Assembly (NCBI RefSeq): GCF_017571525.1
Contig: NZ_JAGETY010000012.1
Span: 62,001 to 126,000, forward strand
Origin: Hymenobacter sp. BT559
GTDB taxonomy: Bacteria > Bacteroidota > Bacteroidia > Cytophagales > Hymenobacteraceae
Direction of reading: 5' to 3'
Length of the DNA: 64,000 nucleotides
The position numbers and the translations under genes are program-made. Of this stretch, positions 7,648 to 15,892 are shown one piece after another. Under the pieces are notes generated by a model. It did not search any database, had not been told where the DNA came from, and saw only the letters and a list, made by a program, of their open reading frames with translations. Each line of letters opens with the position of its first letter. Position 1 is the stretch's first letter.

Positions 7648-9537
7648 CTACCGATAGCCAGCGGCCTGTAGCTGAAATAGCTCGGCGTAGCGCCCGCCCC
7701 TGGCCAGCAGCTCCTCGTGCGAGCCAATTTCCTGCACGCGGCCGTGCTCGATAACCAGGATGCGGTCGGCCATGCGCACGGTGCTGAAGCGGTGGCTGAT
7801 GAGCACCGCCGTTTTGCCCTGGGTTAGCTCTTTGAAGCGCTCGAAGACTTCGTACTCGGCGCGGGCGTCGAGGGCGGCGGTGGGCTCGTCGAGGATAAGT
7901 AACTGGGCCTCGCGCATGTAGGCGCGGCCTAGCGCGATTTTCTGCCATTCGCCGCCGCTCAGGTCTACGCCCCCGTTGAAGCGGCGGCCTATCATCTGGT
8001 CGTAGCCGAGCGGCAGCTTAGCAATGACCGAGTCGGCCAGGCTCTGGTGAGCGGCTTGCTCGATGCGCGGCTGATTGCTGCGCTCTTCAATGCGGCCCAC
8101 TGCCAGGTTTTGGCCAGCTGGCAGCTGAAAGCGCACGAAATCTTGGAAGATGACGCCGATTTCCTGGCGCAGCTCGGCCGGGTCGTACTCGCGCAGGTCG
8201 TGGCCATCGAGCAAGATGCGGCCCTCGCTAGGGTCGTAAAGGCGGGCCAGCAGCTTAACGAGCGTGGTTTTGCCCGCGCCATTCTCACCTACTAGGGCCA
8301 GTTTTTCGCCCGCGCGCAGCTCAAAGCTAAGGTGGCGCAACGCCCACTTCTCGGCATTCTTATACTTGAAGCCGACCTCCTCAAACGTGAAGCCCTGCCG
8401 GATGGGCCGCGGAAACGGCCGCACCGCTTGGCCCACCATGGGCCGCACGATACGCGGCATAATTTGAAAGAAGTCGAAGAAATCCTGCAAGTACAGCGCA
8501 CCATCGGCTACCTGGCTAAAGCGGCTCAGGATGCCTTCGAGCAGGGCGCGCAGCCGGGCGAAGGAGCCGGCCAGAAAGGTGAGCTGGCCGATACTGATTG
8601 CGCCGCCCACGGCTTGCTTGATGATGTATAGATAAGCGCCGTAGTAGCCCGCCGCGCCGATGGCCGCAAACACGGTGCCCCAGCCAGCGCGCCGTAGGGC
8701 CAGGGCTTTGTTTTGGCTGTAAAACTGGTCTGAGAGGGTGGAAAACCGGTTTATGAGAAAATCGGAGAGGCCAAAGATTTTGACTTCCTTGGCAGTTTCG
8801 TCGCTAGCCCCCGTCTGGCGCAGGTAGTCGAGCTCGCGGCGCTCGGGCGTCCAGGAGTGCGAGAGCGAATAGCTGCGCTCGTTGAAGTGGCTTTCACCCA
8901 GAAAGGCGGGCACCACGGCCAGCAACAGCAGGCCCAGCAGCCAGGGCTGAAAGGCCACTAGCCCCCCGGCGAGCAGCACGAGCGTCACGGCATCCTGGCC
9001 CTGGGCTAGCACCTGGCTCATAAGTACCGAGCGCGAGAGCGTTTGGCGGCGGGCGCGCTCCAGCTTGTCGTAGAAGGTGCTATCCTCAAACTGGTCGAGG
9101 TCGAGCTCGGCGGCGTGGCGCATGAGGCGCACCGACGAGGCATTGGCAAAAAGGTCGCCGAGCAGCGAATCGAGCAGGGCCACGGCGCGGCCCAGCGCAT
9201 CGGTGAGCAGCACCAGGCCAAATTCCAGGGCTACTAGCCCAAATACGGGCCCTAGCGCGCGGCCCGCGGGCGGCAGCTTGGTGAGGGCCACCACATCGTC
9301 GAGAATGAGGCGCCCCACGTAGAGCAGGGCTAGCGGCAGCGCCGCCCGCAGCAGGCGCAGCCCGATGTTGCTCAGCGTCAGCGTCGGCGAGGTTTGCCAG
9401 ATGAGCTTCAGGAAAGCTGGCAGGTGGCGCAGTGCCGACACACGCTCGCGCACGCTCACGGCGGGTTTTTCAGGGCCGCGCCCGTGGCCGGGATTTTTAG
9501 CCGAAATAGAATTGATGAAAGAAGATAACCAGGACAT
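7648..9537 (-). CDS. ABC transporter, fused permease/ATPase (exporter type)
   Basis: A 629-residue half-transporter. Residues about 55-350 are an ABC transmembrane type 1 domain with several hydrophobic helices. Residues about 385-625 are the nucleotide-binding domain: Walker A GENGAGKTT near 420, signature LSGGEWQK near 525, Walker B LLILDEPTAALD near 547, and the switch His in LISHRFST near 579. It should act as a homodimer exporting a lipid, peptide or drug; the substrate cannot be told. It resembles the MsbA/lipid-type exporters of Bacteroidota. It has no obvious operon partner. Confidence 0.85.
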   Translation of the reverse strand: MSWLSSFINSISAKNPGHGRGPEKPAVSVRERVSALRHLPAFLKLIWQTSPTLTLSNIGLRLLRAALPLALLYVGRLILDDVVALTKLPPAGRALGPVFGLVALEFGLVLLTDALGRAVALLDSLLGDLFANASSVRLMRHAAELDLDQFEDSTFYDKLERARRQTLSRSVLMSQVLAQGQDAVTLVLLAGGLVAFQPWLLGLLLLAVVPAFLGESHFNERSYSLSHSWTPERRELDYLRQTGASDETAKEVKIFGLSDFLINRFSTLSDQFYSQNKALALRRAGWGTVFAAIGAAGYYGAYLYIIKQAVGGAISIGQLTFLAGSFARLRALLEGILSRFSQVADGALYLQDFFDFFQIMPRIVRPMVGQAVRPFPRPIRQGFTFEEVGFKYKNAEKWALRHLSFELRAGEKLALVGENGAGKTTLVKLLARLYDPSEGRILLDGHDLREYDPAELRQEIGVIFQDFVRFQLPAGQNLAVGRIEERSNQPRIEQAAHQSLADSVIAKLPLGYDQMIGRRFNGGVDLSGGEWQKIALGRAYMREAQLLILDEPTAALDARAEYEVFERFKELTQGKTAVLISHRFSTVRMADRILVIEHGRVQEIGSHEELLARGGRYAELFQLQAAGYR

Positions 9538-9653
9538 AATAACCAGGACATAGGCCCAGGGTACGGCACATTTGGGGCCGGGGTGGGGAAGTGGCCGTTT
9601 TGGCAGTACAGGTAGCTATCATGGAGTTAGAGGCCCAGAGAAAAGAAGCTGTA

Positions 9654-9683
9654 CAAAAAAGCCCCAGCTGGAAAGCTGAGGCT
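9654..9683 (-). terminator. Intrinsic terminator after the small secreted protein gene
   Basis: An imperfect stem AAGCCCCAGCT / AGCTGAGGCTT with a GGAA loop is followed, on the minus strand, by a run of T (AAAAAA at 9654-9660 on the plus strand). It lies 42 bases after the stop of the 9725-10174 gene. Confidence 0.6.
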
Positions 9684-9724
9684 TAAGTTGCCGTCAAAGC
9701 ACAGTCGCTGCGTGCTACACCAGG

Positions 9725-10174
9725 CTATTTTCTGGTTCTGCCGTTGTTTTTTCCGTTGCCGTTCTGTTTGTCCGTCAGCGTAAGCTTTACCGAACCATTG
9801 GGGTCAGTCACAGCAACGGTGTCGTAGGTACGGGTTACCCCATCATTGTTGGTTTCCGTCCACGTCGAATTGTAAGTCAGCCGCTGTGCCGGGTGCGCTA
9901 CCGATGCTGGCAAAGTGCCGGTCCATACCGACATGGCATTGCCCGAAGGGGTAACCATAAACTTATCCTGGCGCATATCCAGGCAGCTGCCCAGACCTGA
10001 CACGCCGAGCAGCTGGCTAGTAATGCAAGTCGTGCGATCGGTCTTCTGCACATAGGCGCCATTGCCTTGCTGCACAGCACCCGCGATTCTGTTTTGGGCG
10101 TGCACAGTGGTAGTGCCTAGTGAGAGGCCAATAAGGAGCAGGGCACTGCTAGTGATTTGAGAAAAGCGTTTCAT
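9725..10174 (-). CDS. Small secreted protein of unknown function
   Basis: A 149-residue protein from the ATG at 10174; an upstream in-frame start exists at 10225, but only the internal Met gives a clean signal peptide (MKRFSQITSSALLLIGLSLG, cleavage after VHAQ). The mature chain has three Cys, no recognised domain, and a basic Asn/Gly/Lys-rich tail. It is divergent from the MFS gene and has its own terminator. I do not recognise a family. Confidence 0.6.
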   Translation of the reverse strand: MKRFSQITSSALLLIGLSLGTTTVHAQNRIAGAVQQGNGAYVQKTDRTTCITSQLLGVSGLGSCLDMRQDKFMVTPSGNAMSVWTGTLPASVAHPAQRLTYNSTWTETNNDGVTRTYDTVAVTDPNGSVKLTLTDKQNGNGKNNGRTRK

Positions 10175-10313
10175 GGGAAATTGGAAGGAAAAAGGAAGGA
10201 GTATTGAGAAGCCCAGCCTTGCCAAATAAGATGCCAGAGTTTTAGAAACTTGCTGCTATAGCCAGCCTATAGACCGAGCTACTCTGGTAATTTGCCCGAC
10301 CTTTGCGGCACTT

Positions 10314-11546
10314 ATGTTTGGTTCCTATTCGCGCGGCTTCTGGCTGATGTGCCTGTCGTCATTTCTATTTTTTGCTTCGTTCAATTTATTGTTGCCCGAG
10401 CTGCCAGCGCACCTCACCCGGCTAGGGGGCGGCGAGTATAAAGGCTTCATTATCGCGCTCTTCACGCTGACGGCGGCCATCTCACGGCCGTTTTCGGGCA
10501 AGCTTTCTGACACGGTGGGCCGCATTCCGGTGATGGTATTCGGCTCGCTGGTGTGTTTTGTGTGCGGGCTGGTGTATCCGTGGGCGCTAGCGGTGGGCAG
10601 CTTCTTGTTTTTGCGGCTGCTGCACGGTTTCAGCACTGGGTTCAAGCCCACCGCTACGGCGGCATTTGTGGCTGATATCGTGCCCGTAGCAAAGCGTGGC
10701 GAGGCCATGGGGCTGCTCGGCGTGACGGGTAGCCTGGGCATGGCGGCCGGGCCCTGGCTCGGTACCAAGGTGACGGAGTATTTCTCCATCAACACCCTGT
10801 TTTACCTCTCGGCGGGTATTGCGCTACTCTCGGTGCTGGTGCAGGGCACGCTCACCGAAACGCTGCCGCGGGCGCAGCGGCGGCCGTTTAGCCTGGGGCT
10901 GCTGCGCCTCGACTGGCGGCGCGAGGTATTTGAGCCGCGCGTGCTGGCCCCAGCCATCGTCACGCTGCTATGCTTGTTTCCCTACGGGGCCGTGCTCACG
11001 GTAGTGCCCGACCAAAGCACGCTGCTGGGTATGTCGAGCAAAGGCTTATTTTACAGCTTCTACACGGTGGCTTCGCTAGGGGTGCGGCTAGGGCTGGGCA
11101 AGGCCAGCGACACCTACGGGCGGGTGCCCGTGCTGCGGTGGTCGGCGGCAGTGATGGCCGTGGGCCTGGCTGTGCTAGTATGGTCGCCCTCGGTACCGGT
11201 ATTCCTGGCCGGGGCGGTGGTATATGGCCTCGGCGCGGGGCTGAACTCGCCCACGCTCTACGCCTGGACGGTAGACCTGAGCCTCCCGGAGCGGCGCGGG
11301 CGTGGCATCGCTACCATGTACATTGCCCTTGAGGTCGGCATTGGACTGGGCGCGCTGCTGGCAGGCTGGATTTTCAGCAACCAGCCCGCGCGCCTGCCCT
11401 GGGTGCACGCCCTGAGCCTAGCCAGCGTGCTTTTGGCCACTGCTTACTTAGTGCTAGGGGTGAAAAACACGCCGGCTGGCCCGGCGCAGAACGACGTGCT
11501 GGCTGCCCAGGCCCAGGCCGTGGCTAGCCCCGAAGAAGTGGTGTAG
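10314..11546 (+). CDS. MFS transporter
   Basis: A 410-residue major facilitator superfamily permease with about twelve hydrophobic segments. The loop 2-3 signature appears as GKLSDTVGRIPVM near residues 62-74 and again in weaker form in the second half (GKASDTYGRVPVLR near 264). The first helix starts immediately at residue 8. It resembles sugar or drug efflux permeases of the YfcJ/Bcr type, but the substrate cannot be told. It is a single gene, with a 103-base gap before the DUF3857 genes. Confidence 0.85.
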   Translation: MFGSYSRGFWLMCLSSFLFFASFNLLLPELPAHLTRLGGGEYKGFIIALFTLTAAISRPFSGKLSDTVGRIPVMVFGSLVCFVCGLVYPWALAVGSFLFLRLLHGFSTGFKPTATAAFVADIVPVAKRGEAMGLLGVTGSLGMAAGPWLGTKVTEYFSINTLFYLSAGIALLSVLVQGTLTETLPRAQRRPFSLGLLRLDWRREVFEPRVLAPAIVTLLCLFPYGAVLTVVPDQSTLLGMSSKGLFYSFYTVASLGVRLGLGKASDTYGRVPVLRWSAAVMAVGLAVLVWSPSVPVFLAGAVVYGLGAGLNSPTLYAWTVDLSLPERRGRGIATMYIALEVGIGLGALLAGWIFSNQPARLPWVHALSLASVLLATAYLVLGVKNTPAGPAQNDVLAAQAQAVASPEEVV

Positions 11547-11649
11547 AACGAATGAGGGGGAGTTGGTAAATAGGTGGTCGCCATCTACTTTTACCGAGTG
11601 CAGGTCTGCTATATAAATTTTAGCCGGTACGCTATGCACTTCTCCTTCT

Positions 11650-13707
11650 ATGGTTAAAAAATTACTGTTTTTAAGCCTATTCGCTGCCCGTTTGCTAGCC
11701 CTGCCAAGCCTAGGGCAGGCGCAACAGCCTACACCGGTAAAGGTGGTCGAAATAAAGTTTGGCAAGCCGGAGCCGGCTGATTTTGAGGCCAGAAATTTCG
11801 TGGCCGATAGTGCCGCGTCGGCCGTAGTGCTCTATGATTTTGGGAACACGCGCTTTCGACTGAATGGCACCAGCTTTCAGCTGGAATCGGAGCGCATAAC
11901 GCGCATCAAGATTCTCAAAAAAGCTGGCTACGACGTGGCTACTGTAGAGGTGCCGCTCTATCATAAAGACCTGAGCGAAGAGAAAATAACGGGCCTTAAA
12001 GGATTTACCTATAATGAGGTAGGTGGTAAGATTGAGAAAGTAAAGCTCGAAACCGGCCAGGCATTCACCGAAGAGCGCACCAAGAATGTCAAAGTGCGCA
12101 AGTTCACGTTGCCCAACGTGCGCGAGGGGGCAGTCATTGAGTACACTTACACCGTGACGTCGGACTTTCTCTTCAACTTTCAGGACTGGACGTTTCAGCG
12201 CGAGATACCCACCCGCTGGAGTGAGTTTCGGGCTACCATTCCCGAGTATTTCGACTATAAGCTACTAATGCGGGGCTACCAGCCGCTAGCCCTCCAAGCG
12301 CAGGAGCAGGTACAAACCCAGTATAACCTGCATACAGAAGGTGGCATGACGGACCGCGGGCAGCACGTATCATCCGAAAATGAAACCATCTCGGCGCGCG
12401 CCACTAGCTACCACTGGGCCATGCAAAACGTGCCAGCGCTGCGCGAAGAGCCGTTTATGACGACGCCTAGCGACTACGTTGCCCGCATCAATTTTGAGCT
12501 TGCCGGCGAAAACATTCCCGGCCGCGGCTACCAGAACGTAGCTGGCAATTGGGAAAAAATTAATGCCGACCTGTTGGCTAGCGACGAGTTTGGCAGCCAG
12601 CTCGACCGCGCCGGCTTCCTGTCCGAAGCAATAAAGCCGCTGGTGGCGCAGTACTCCGACCCAGCCGAACGGGCCGCGGCCGTGCGCGAGCTCATTGTCA
12701 AGAATGTAAAATACGATGGTACCAACCGTTATTCGGCCAGCGGGCCGCTGAAGAAAAGCTACGAGCTGCACCGCGGCACGGCGGCCGATGTGAACCTGCT
12801 GCTCATTGCGGCCCTGCGCCAAGCCGGGCTGGCGGCCCAACCGGTGCTGCTGAGCACCCGCGCCCACGGCCGCGTCGATGCTAATTTCCCACAGCTTCAG
12901 CAGTTTAATTATGTAGTAGGCCTGCTGCCGCTAGGTGGAGACCAGGAGTTGCTGCTCGATGCGACCGAGCCGCTATTGCCCTGCGGGGCCTTGCCCACGC
13001 GCTGCCTCAACCAAACGGGCCGCCTTGTGGCCAAAGGCACCGAAGGCCGCTGGGTAAGCCTGGCTCCTCGGCACGCACTCAGTCACTACCAGCAAGTGAC
13101 GTTGGCCGTGGATGAGCAAGGTAATCTGACGGGCCAGGTGCACGAAGAGTATTCCGGCTATGCCGGGGCGGCTGCCCGCGAAAAGCTACAGCAGCTAGGA
13201 GAGAAAAAATACGTGACGGAGCTAGCCGGCCGGCATGCCAGCTGGGAACTGCCGAGCTACAAGTTCAACCAGGTGAGCCAGGTAGACAAGCCCCTCACCC
13301 TCAACTACGAGCTGCGCCGGGCGGCTAGCGCGCCTGGTGCAGCCCGTGAATTGTATCTGAACCCGCTGGCTATGTTTGGCGAAAGCGGCAACCCGTTTCA
13401 ACACGCGCAGCGCTTGTATCCGGTCGATTTTGGCACGACCCTGCAAGAGGTCATTATGGTTACGCTCACGCTGCCAGCCGGCTACACGGCCGAGCTGCCC
13501 AAGCCGGCGGTGGTGGAGATGCCAGATAAGGGTGGGCGATATATTTTCACGGCCGCGACTACTTCGCCCGGCACGGTGCAGCTGGTGAGTCGCCTCTCGC
13601 TCAATAAGCCTATTTACGGAGCCGAGGAATACGCATCGCTGCGCGAGTTCTACCGCCTCGCCCTAGCCAAGCAGGCCGAGGCACTGGTGGTGAAAAAGAA
13701 TGAATAG
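11650..13707 (+). CDS. DUF3857 protein with degenerate transglutaminase-like domain (paralogue 1)
   Basis: A 685-residue exported protein with a signal peptide (about 1-24, ending GQAQ). Residues about 60-260 are the DUF3857 domain (RITRIKILKKAGYD, REGAVIEYTYTV, FQREIPTRWSEF). Residues about 310-440 match the transglutaminase-like fold, but the helix that should begin with Gly-x-Cys reads RGTAADVNLLL, so Ala378 replaces the catalytic Cys; the His position reads QFNYVV, with Tyr. Only the Asp (LLDATE) remains. A C-terminal beta-rich DUF2569-like region follows. It probably lacks enzymatic activity and may bind peptides or glycan. It is the first of three in a row, 46 bases before its closest paralogue. 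Confidence 0.8.
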   Translation: MVKKLLFLSLFAARLLALPSLGQAQQPTPVKVVEIKFGKPEPADFEARNFVADSAASAVVLYDFGNTRFRLNGTSFQLESERITRIKILKKAGYDVATVEVPLYHKDLSEEKITGLKGFTYNEVGGKIEKVKLETGQAFTEERTKNVKVRKFTLPNVREGAVIEYTYTVTSDFLFNFQDWTFQREIPTRWSEFRATIPEYFDYKLLMRGYQPLALQAQEQVQTQYNLHTEGGMTDRGQHVSSENETISARATSYHWAMQNVPALREEPFMTTPSDYVARINFELAGENIPGRGYQNVAGNWEKINADLLASDEFGSQLDRAGFLSEAIKPLVAQYSDPAERAAAVRELIVKNVKYDGTNRYSASGPLKKSYELHRGTAADVNLLLIAALRQAGLAAQPVLLSTRAHGRVDANFPQLQQFNYVVGLLPLGGDQELLLDATEPLLPCGALPTRCLNQTGRLVAKGTEGRWVSLAPRHALSHYQQVTLAVDEQGNLTGQVHEEYSGYAGAAAREKLQQLGEKKYVTELAGRHASWELPSYKFNQVSQVDKPLTLNYELRRAASAPGAARELYLNPLAMFGESGNPFQHAQRLYPVDFGTTLQEVIMVTLTLPAGYTAELPKPAVVEMPDKGGRYIFTAATTSPGTVQLVSRLSLNKPIYGAEEYASLREFYRLALAKQAEALVVKKNE

Positions 13708-13753
13708 TTTTTTATAAGCGGCCACTTACTTAGTATTCCTCATAATAGTCAGC

Positions 13754-15844
13754 ATGAGCTATTTGTTGCGTTTTTATAGATTGGGTTGGCTAGGCTGGTT
13801 GCTGGTAATGGGGGCTGAGCTAGCCGGAGCCAGCGCCGCCGCGGCGCAAACCTTAGCCCCGCCGAAGCCCGCACCTGTGCCGATACGCTTTGGCCAGCCC
13901 GAGCCAGCCGATTTTGAAGCCAAAAACTTTGTAGCCGATAGCACCGCGCCGGCCGTGGTGCTGTGCGACTACGGGGTATCGCAGTTTAGCAGCTCGGCCG
14001 GTAAGCTGACTATCAACACCGAGCGCACGACGCGCATCAAGATTCTTAAGAAAGCCGGCTACGACTATGCGACTGTAGAGGTGCCGCTTTACCACCGCGA
14101 GGAAGATGCGGAAACCCTGAGTAACCTGCGGGGCTTTACCTACGTGCGGGGCGCCGATGGCAAGATTACTAAAACCAAGCTTGAGTCTAGTGCCGCCTTT
14201 GAGGAAAAGCGTACCAACAACCTGAAAGTGCGCAAGTTCACTCTGCCTGCCGTGCAGGAAGGGGCCGTGATAGAGTACAGCTACGTGGTGCGCTCTACGT
14301 TTTTCGATAACTATCAGGACTGGACCTTTCAGCGCGAGATACCAACGCGCTGGAGCGAGTACCGCACCAGTATTCCGCAGGTGTACCACTACAAAGTGCT
14401 GTATCAGGGCTACGGGGCCCTGACCGTTAATGAAATGAATACGGGCTCGGTGAGCCTCATTCTGACCAATCGCCTGAGCGAGGGCGCCGGCGCGGGGGCC
14501 GGCATGGAGGTCGGCACTACCGGCCTGACTATGTCGACCGAGCAGCACCGGTGGGTGCTGCAAAACGCGCCCGCTTTTCGGGAAGAGCCCTATAGCACAA
14601 CGCCGAACGACTACCTGCCGCGCATTACGTTTGAGCTGGTGGGCTACCAGTTTCCCAACGAGCCTTACAAAGACCTGACTGATAGCTGGGCGCAGAAAAA
14701 CAAAGTTTTGCTGGCCAATGAGTTCTTTGGGCAGGCCCTGGCCGAGTGCAAGTTTGTGCGCCCCCTGGCGCAGGCCCTGGTGGCGCAGCACCCCGACCCG
14801 GCCGCCCGGGCCGCGGCCGTGCGCGAGCTGATTATGAAAAACGTGAAGTACGACGGCACCAACCGCTACCACGCCAGTGGCTCGTTGAAGAAAAGCTACG
14901 AGCTGCACCGCGGCACGGCGGCCGATGTGAACCTGCTGCTCATTGCTGCCCTACGCGAGGCGGGGCTAGCGGTAGTGCCCGTGCTCTTAAGCACTCGTCG
15001 GCACGGCCGGGTCAGCCAGGAATATCCGCTGCTGGAGCAATTCAACTATGTAGTGGCCCTAGTCGAGCTGCCCGACCAGAAAGAGCTGTTGCTCGATGCA
15101 ACCGAACCTTTGCTGCCGGCCGGGGTGCTCCCCACGCACTGTCTCAATAAAATAGGCCATACTGTGCCCGCCAGCGGCGAGGGCCGCTGGGTAAGCCTGG
15201 TGCCCGCGCAGCGCTATACGCACTACCAGGAGGTGACACTGGCGCTCGATGCTGAGGGTAACCTGAGCGGGCAGGTGCGTGAGGAGCATAGCGGCTACGC
15301 AAACCTCGAAGCACGCGAAAAACTGCAGCAGCTAGGGGAGAAGAAATACGTGGCTGAACTGGCCGCCACGCATATGGGCTGGGAGATTCCGAGCTTTACG
15401 TTCAACCAGCAGGCTAACGTGGGCCAGCCGCTAGGGCTGAGCTACGAGCTGCGCCTGCCCGCAGCCAGCACCGGCACAGCCACCGAGTTGTACATCAAGC
15501 CCCTGGAAACCTTTGCTGAGCAGCGCAATCCGTTTCAGCATGAGCTACGGACCTACCCGGTCGATATGGGGATGATGCAGCAAGAGGTCATTCGGGTCAC
15601 GCTGAAAGTGCCCGCTGGCTACACCGCCGAGCTACCCAAGCCAGCCGCCCTGCTGCTGCCCGACGGCGGTGGCCGCTATGCCTACTCGGCCAGCAGCCCC
15701 ACGCCCGGTACAGTGGTGCTCATGAGCCGCCTCACCCTCGACAAGCCGGTATACAGCGCCCAGGAATATCACGCCCTGCGCGAGTTCTACCGCCAAATGC
15801 TGGCCAAGCAGGCCGAGGCATTGGTTATCAAAAAGGCTGGCTAG
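13754..15844 (+). CDS. DUF3857 protein with degenerate transglutaminase-like domain (paralogue 2)
   Basis: A 696-residue paralogue of the preceding protein, alike along its whole length. It has a signal peptide (about 1-32, ending AAAAQ), a DUF3857 domain (RTTRIKILKKAGYDYATVEVPLY shared almost word for word) and a transglutaminase-like fold. Again Ala389 stands where Cys is expected (RGTAADVN) and Tyr replaces His (QFNYVVAL). A 61-base stretch around this dead site (14886-14946) is identical to 12749-12809. The pair looks like a tandem duplication maintained under constraint. Location is likely periplasm or outer membrane; the role is unknown. Confidence 0.8.
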   Translation: MSYLLRFYRLGWLGWLLVMGAELAGASAAAAQTLAPPKPAPVPIRFGQPEPADFEAKNFVADSTAPAVVLCDYGVSQFSSSAGKLTINTERTTRIKILKKAGYDYATVEVPLYHREEDAETLSNLRGFTYVRGADGKITKTKLESSAAFEEKRTNNLKVRKFTLPAVQEGAVIEYSYVVRSTFFDNYQDWTFQREIPTRWSEYRTSIPQVYHYKVLYQGYGALTVNEMNTGSVSLILTNRLSEGAGAGAGMEVGTTGLTMSTEQHRWVLQNAPAFREEPYSTTPNDYLPRITFELVGYQFPNEPYKDLTDSWAQKNKVLLANEFFGQALAECKFVRPLAQALVAQHPDPAARAAAVRELIMKNVKYDGTNRYHASGSLKKSYELHRGTAADVNLLLIAALREAGLAVVPVLLSTRRHGRVSQEYPLLEQFNYVVALVELPDQKELLLDATEPLLPAGVLPTHCLNKIGHTVPASGEGRWVSLVPAQRYTHYQEVTLALDAEGNLSGQVREEHSGYANLEAREKLQQLGEKKYVAELAATHMGWEIPSFTFNQQANVGQPLGLSYELRLPAASTGTATELYIKPLETFAEQRNPFQHELRTYPVDMGMMQQEVIRVTLKVPAGYTAELPKPAALLLPDGGGRYAYSASSPTPGTVVLMSRLTLDKPVYSAQEYHALREFYRQMLAKQAEALVIKKAG

Positions 15845-15892
15845 CCTTTACGCTTCTTTTATTGCTTTCTTCTTTAAGCTTACTGCCGCCGT

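Noticed and set aside
13853..14908. Long antisense frame over the second DUF3857 gene
   Set aside because: It mirrors the codon periodicity of the sense gene and encodes no domain or signal peptide.
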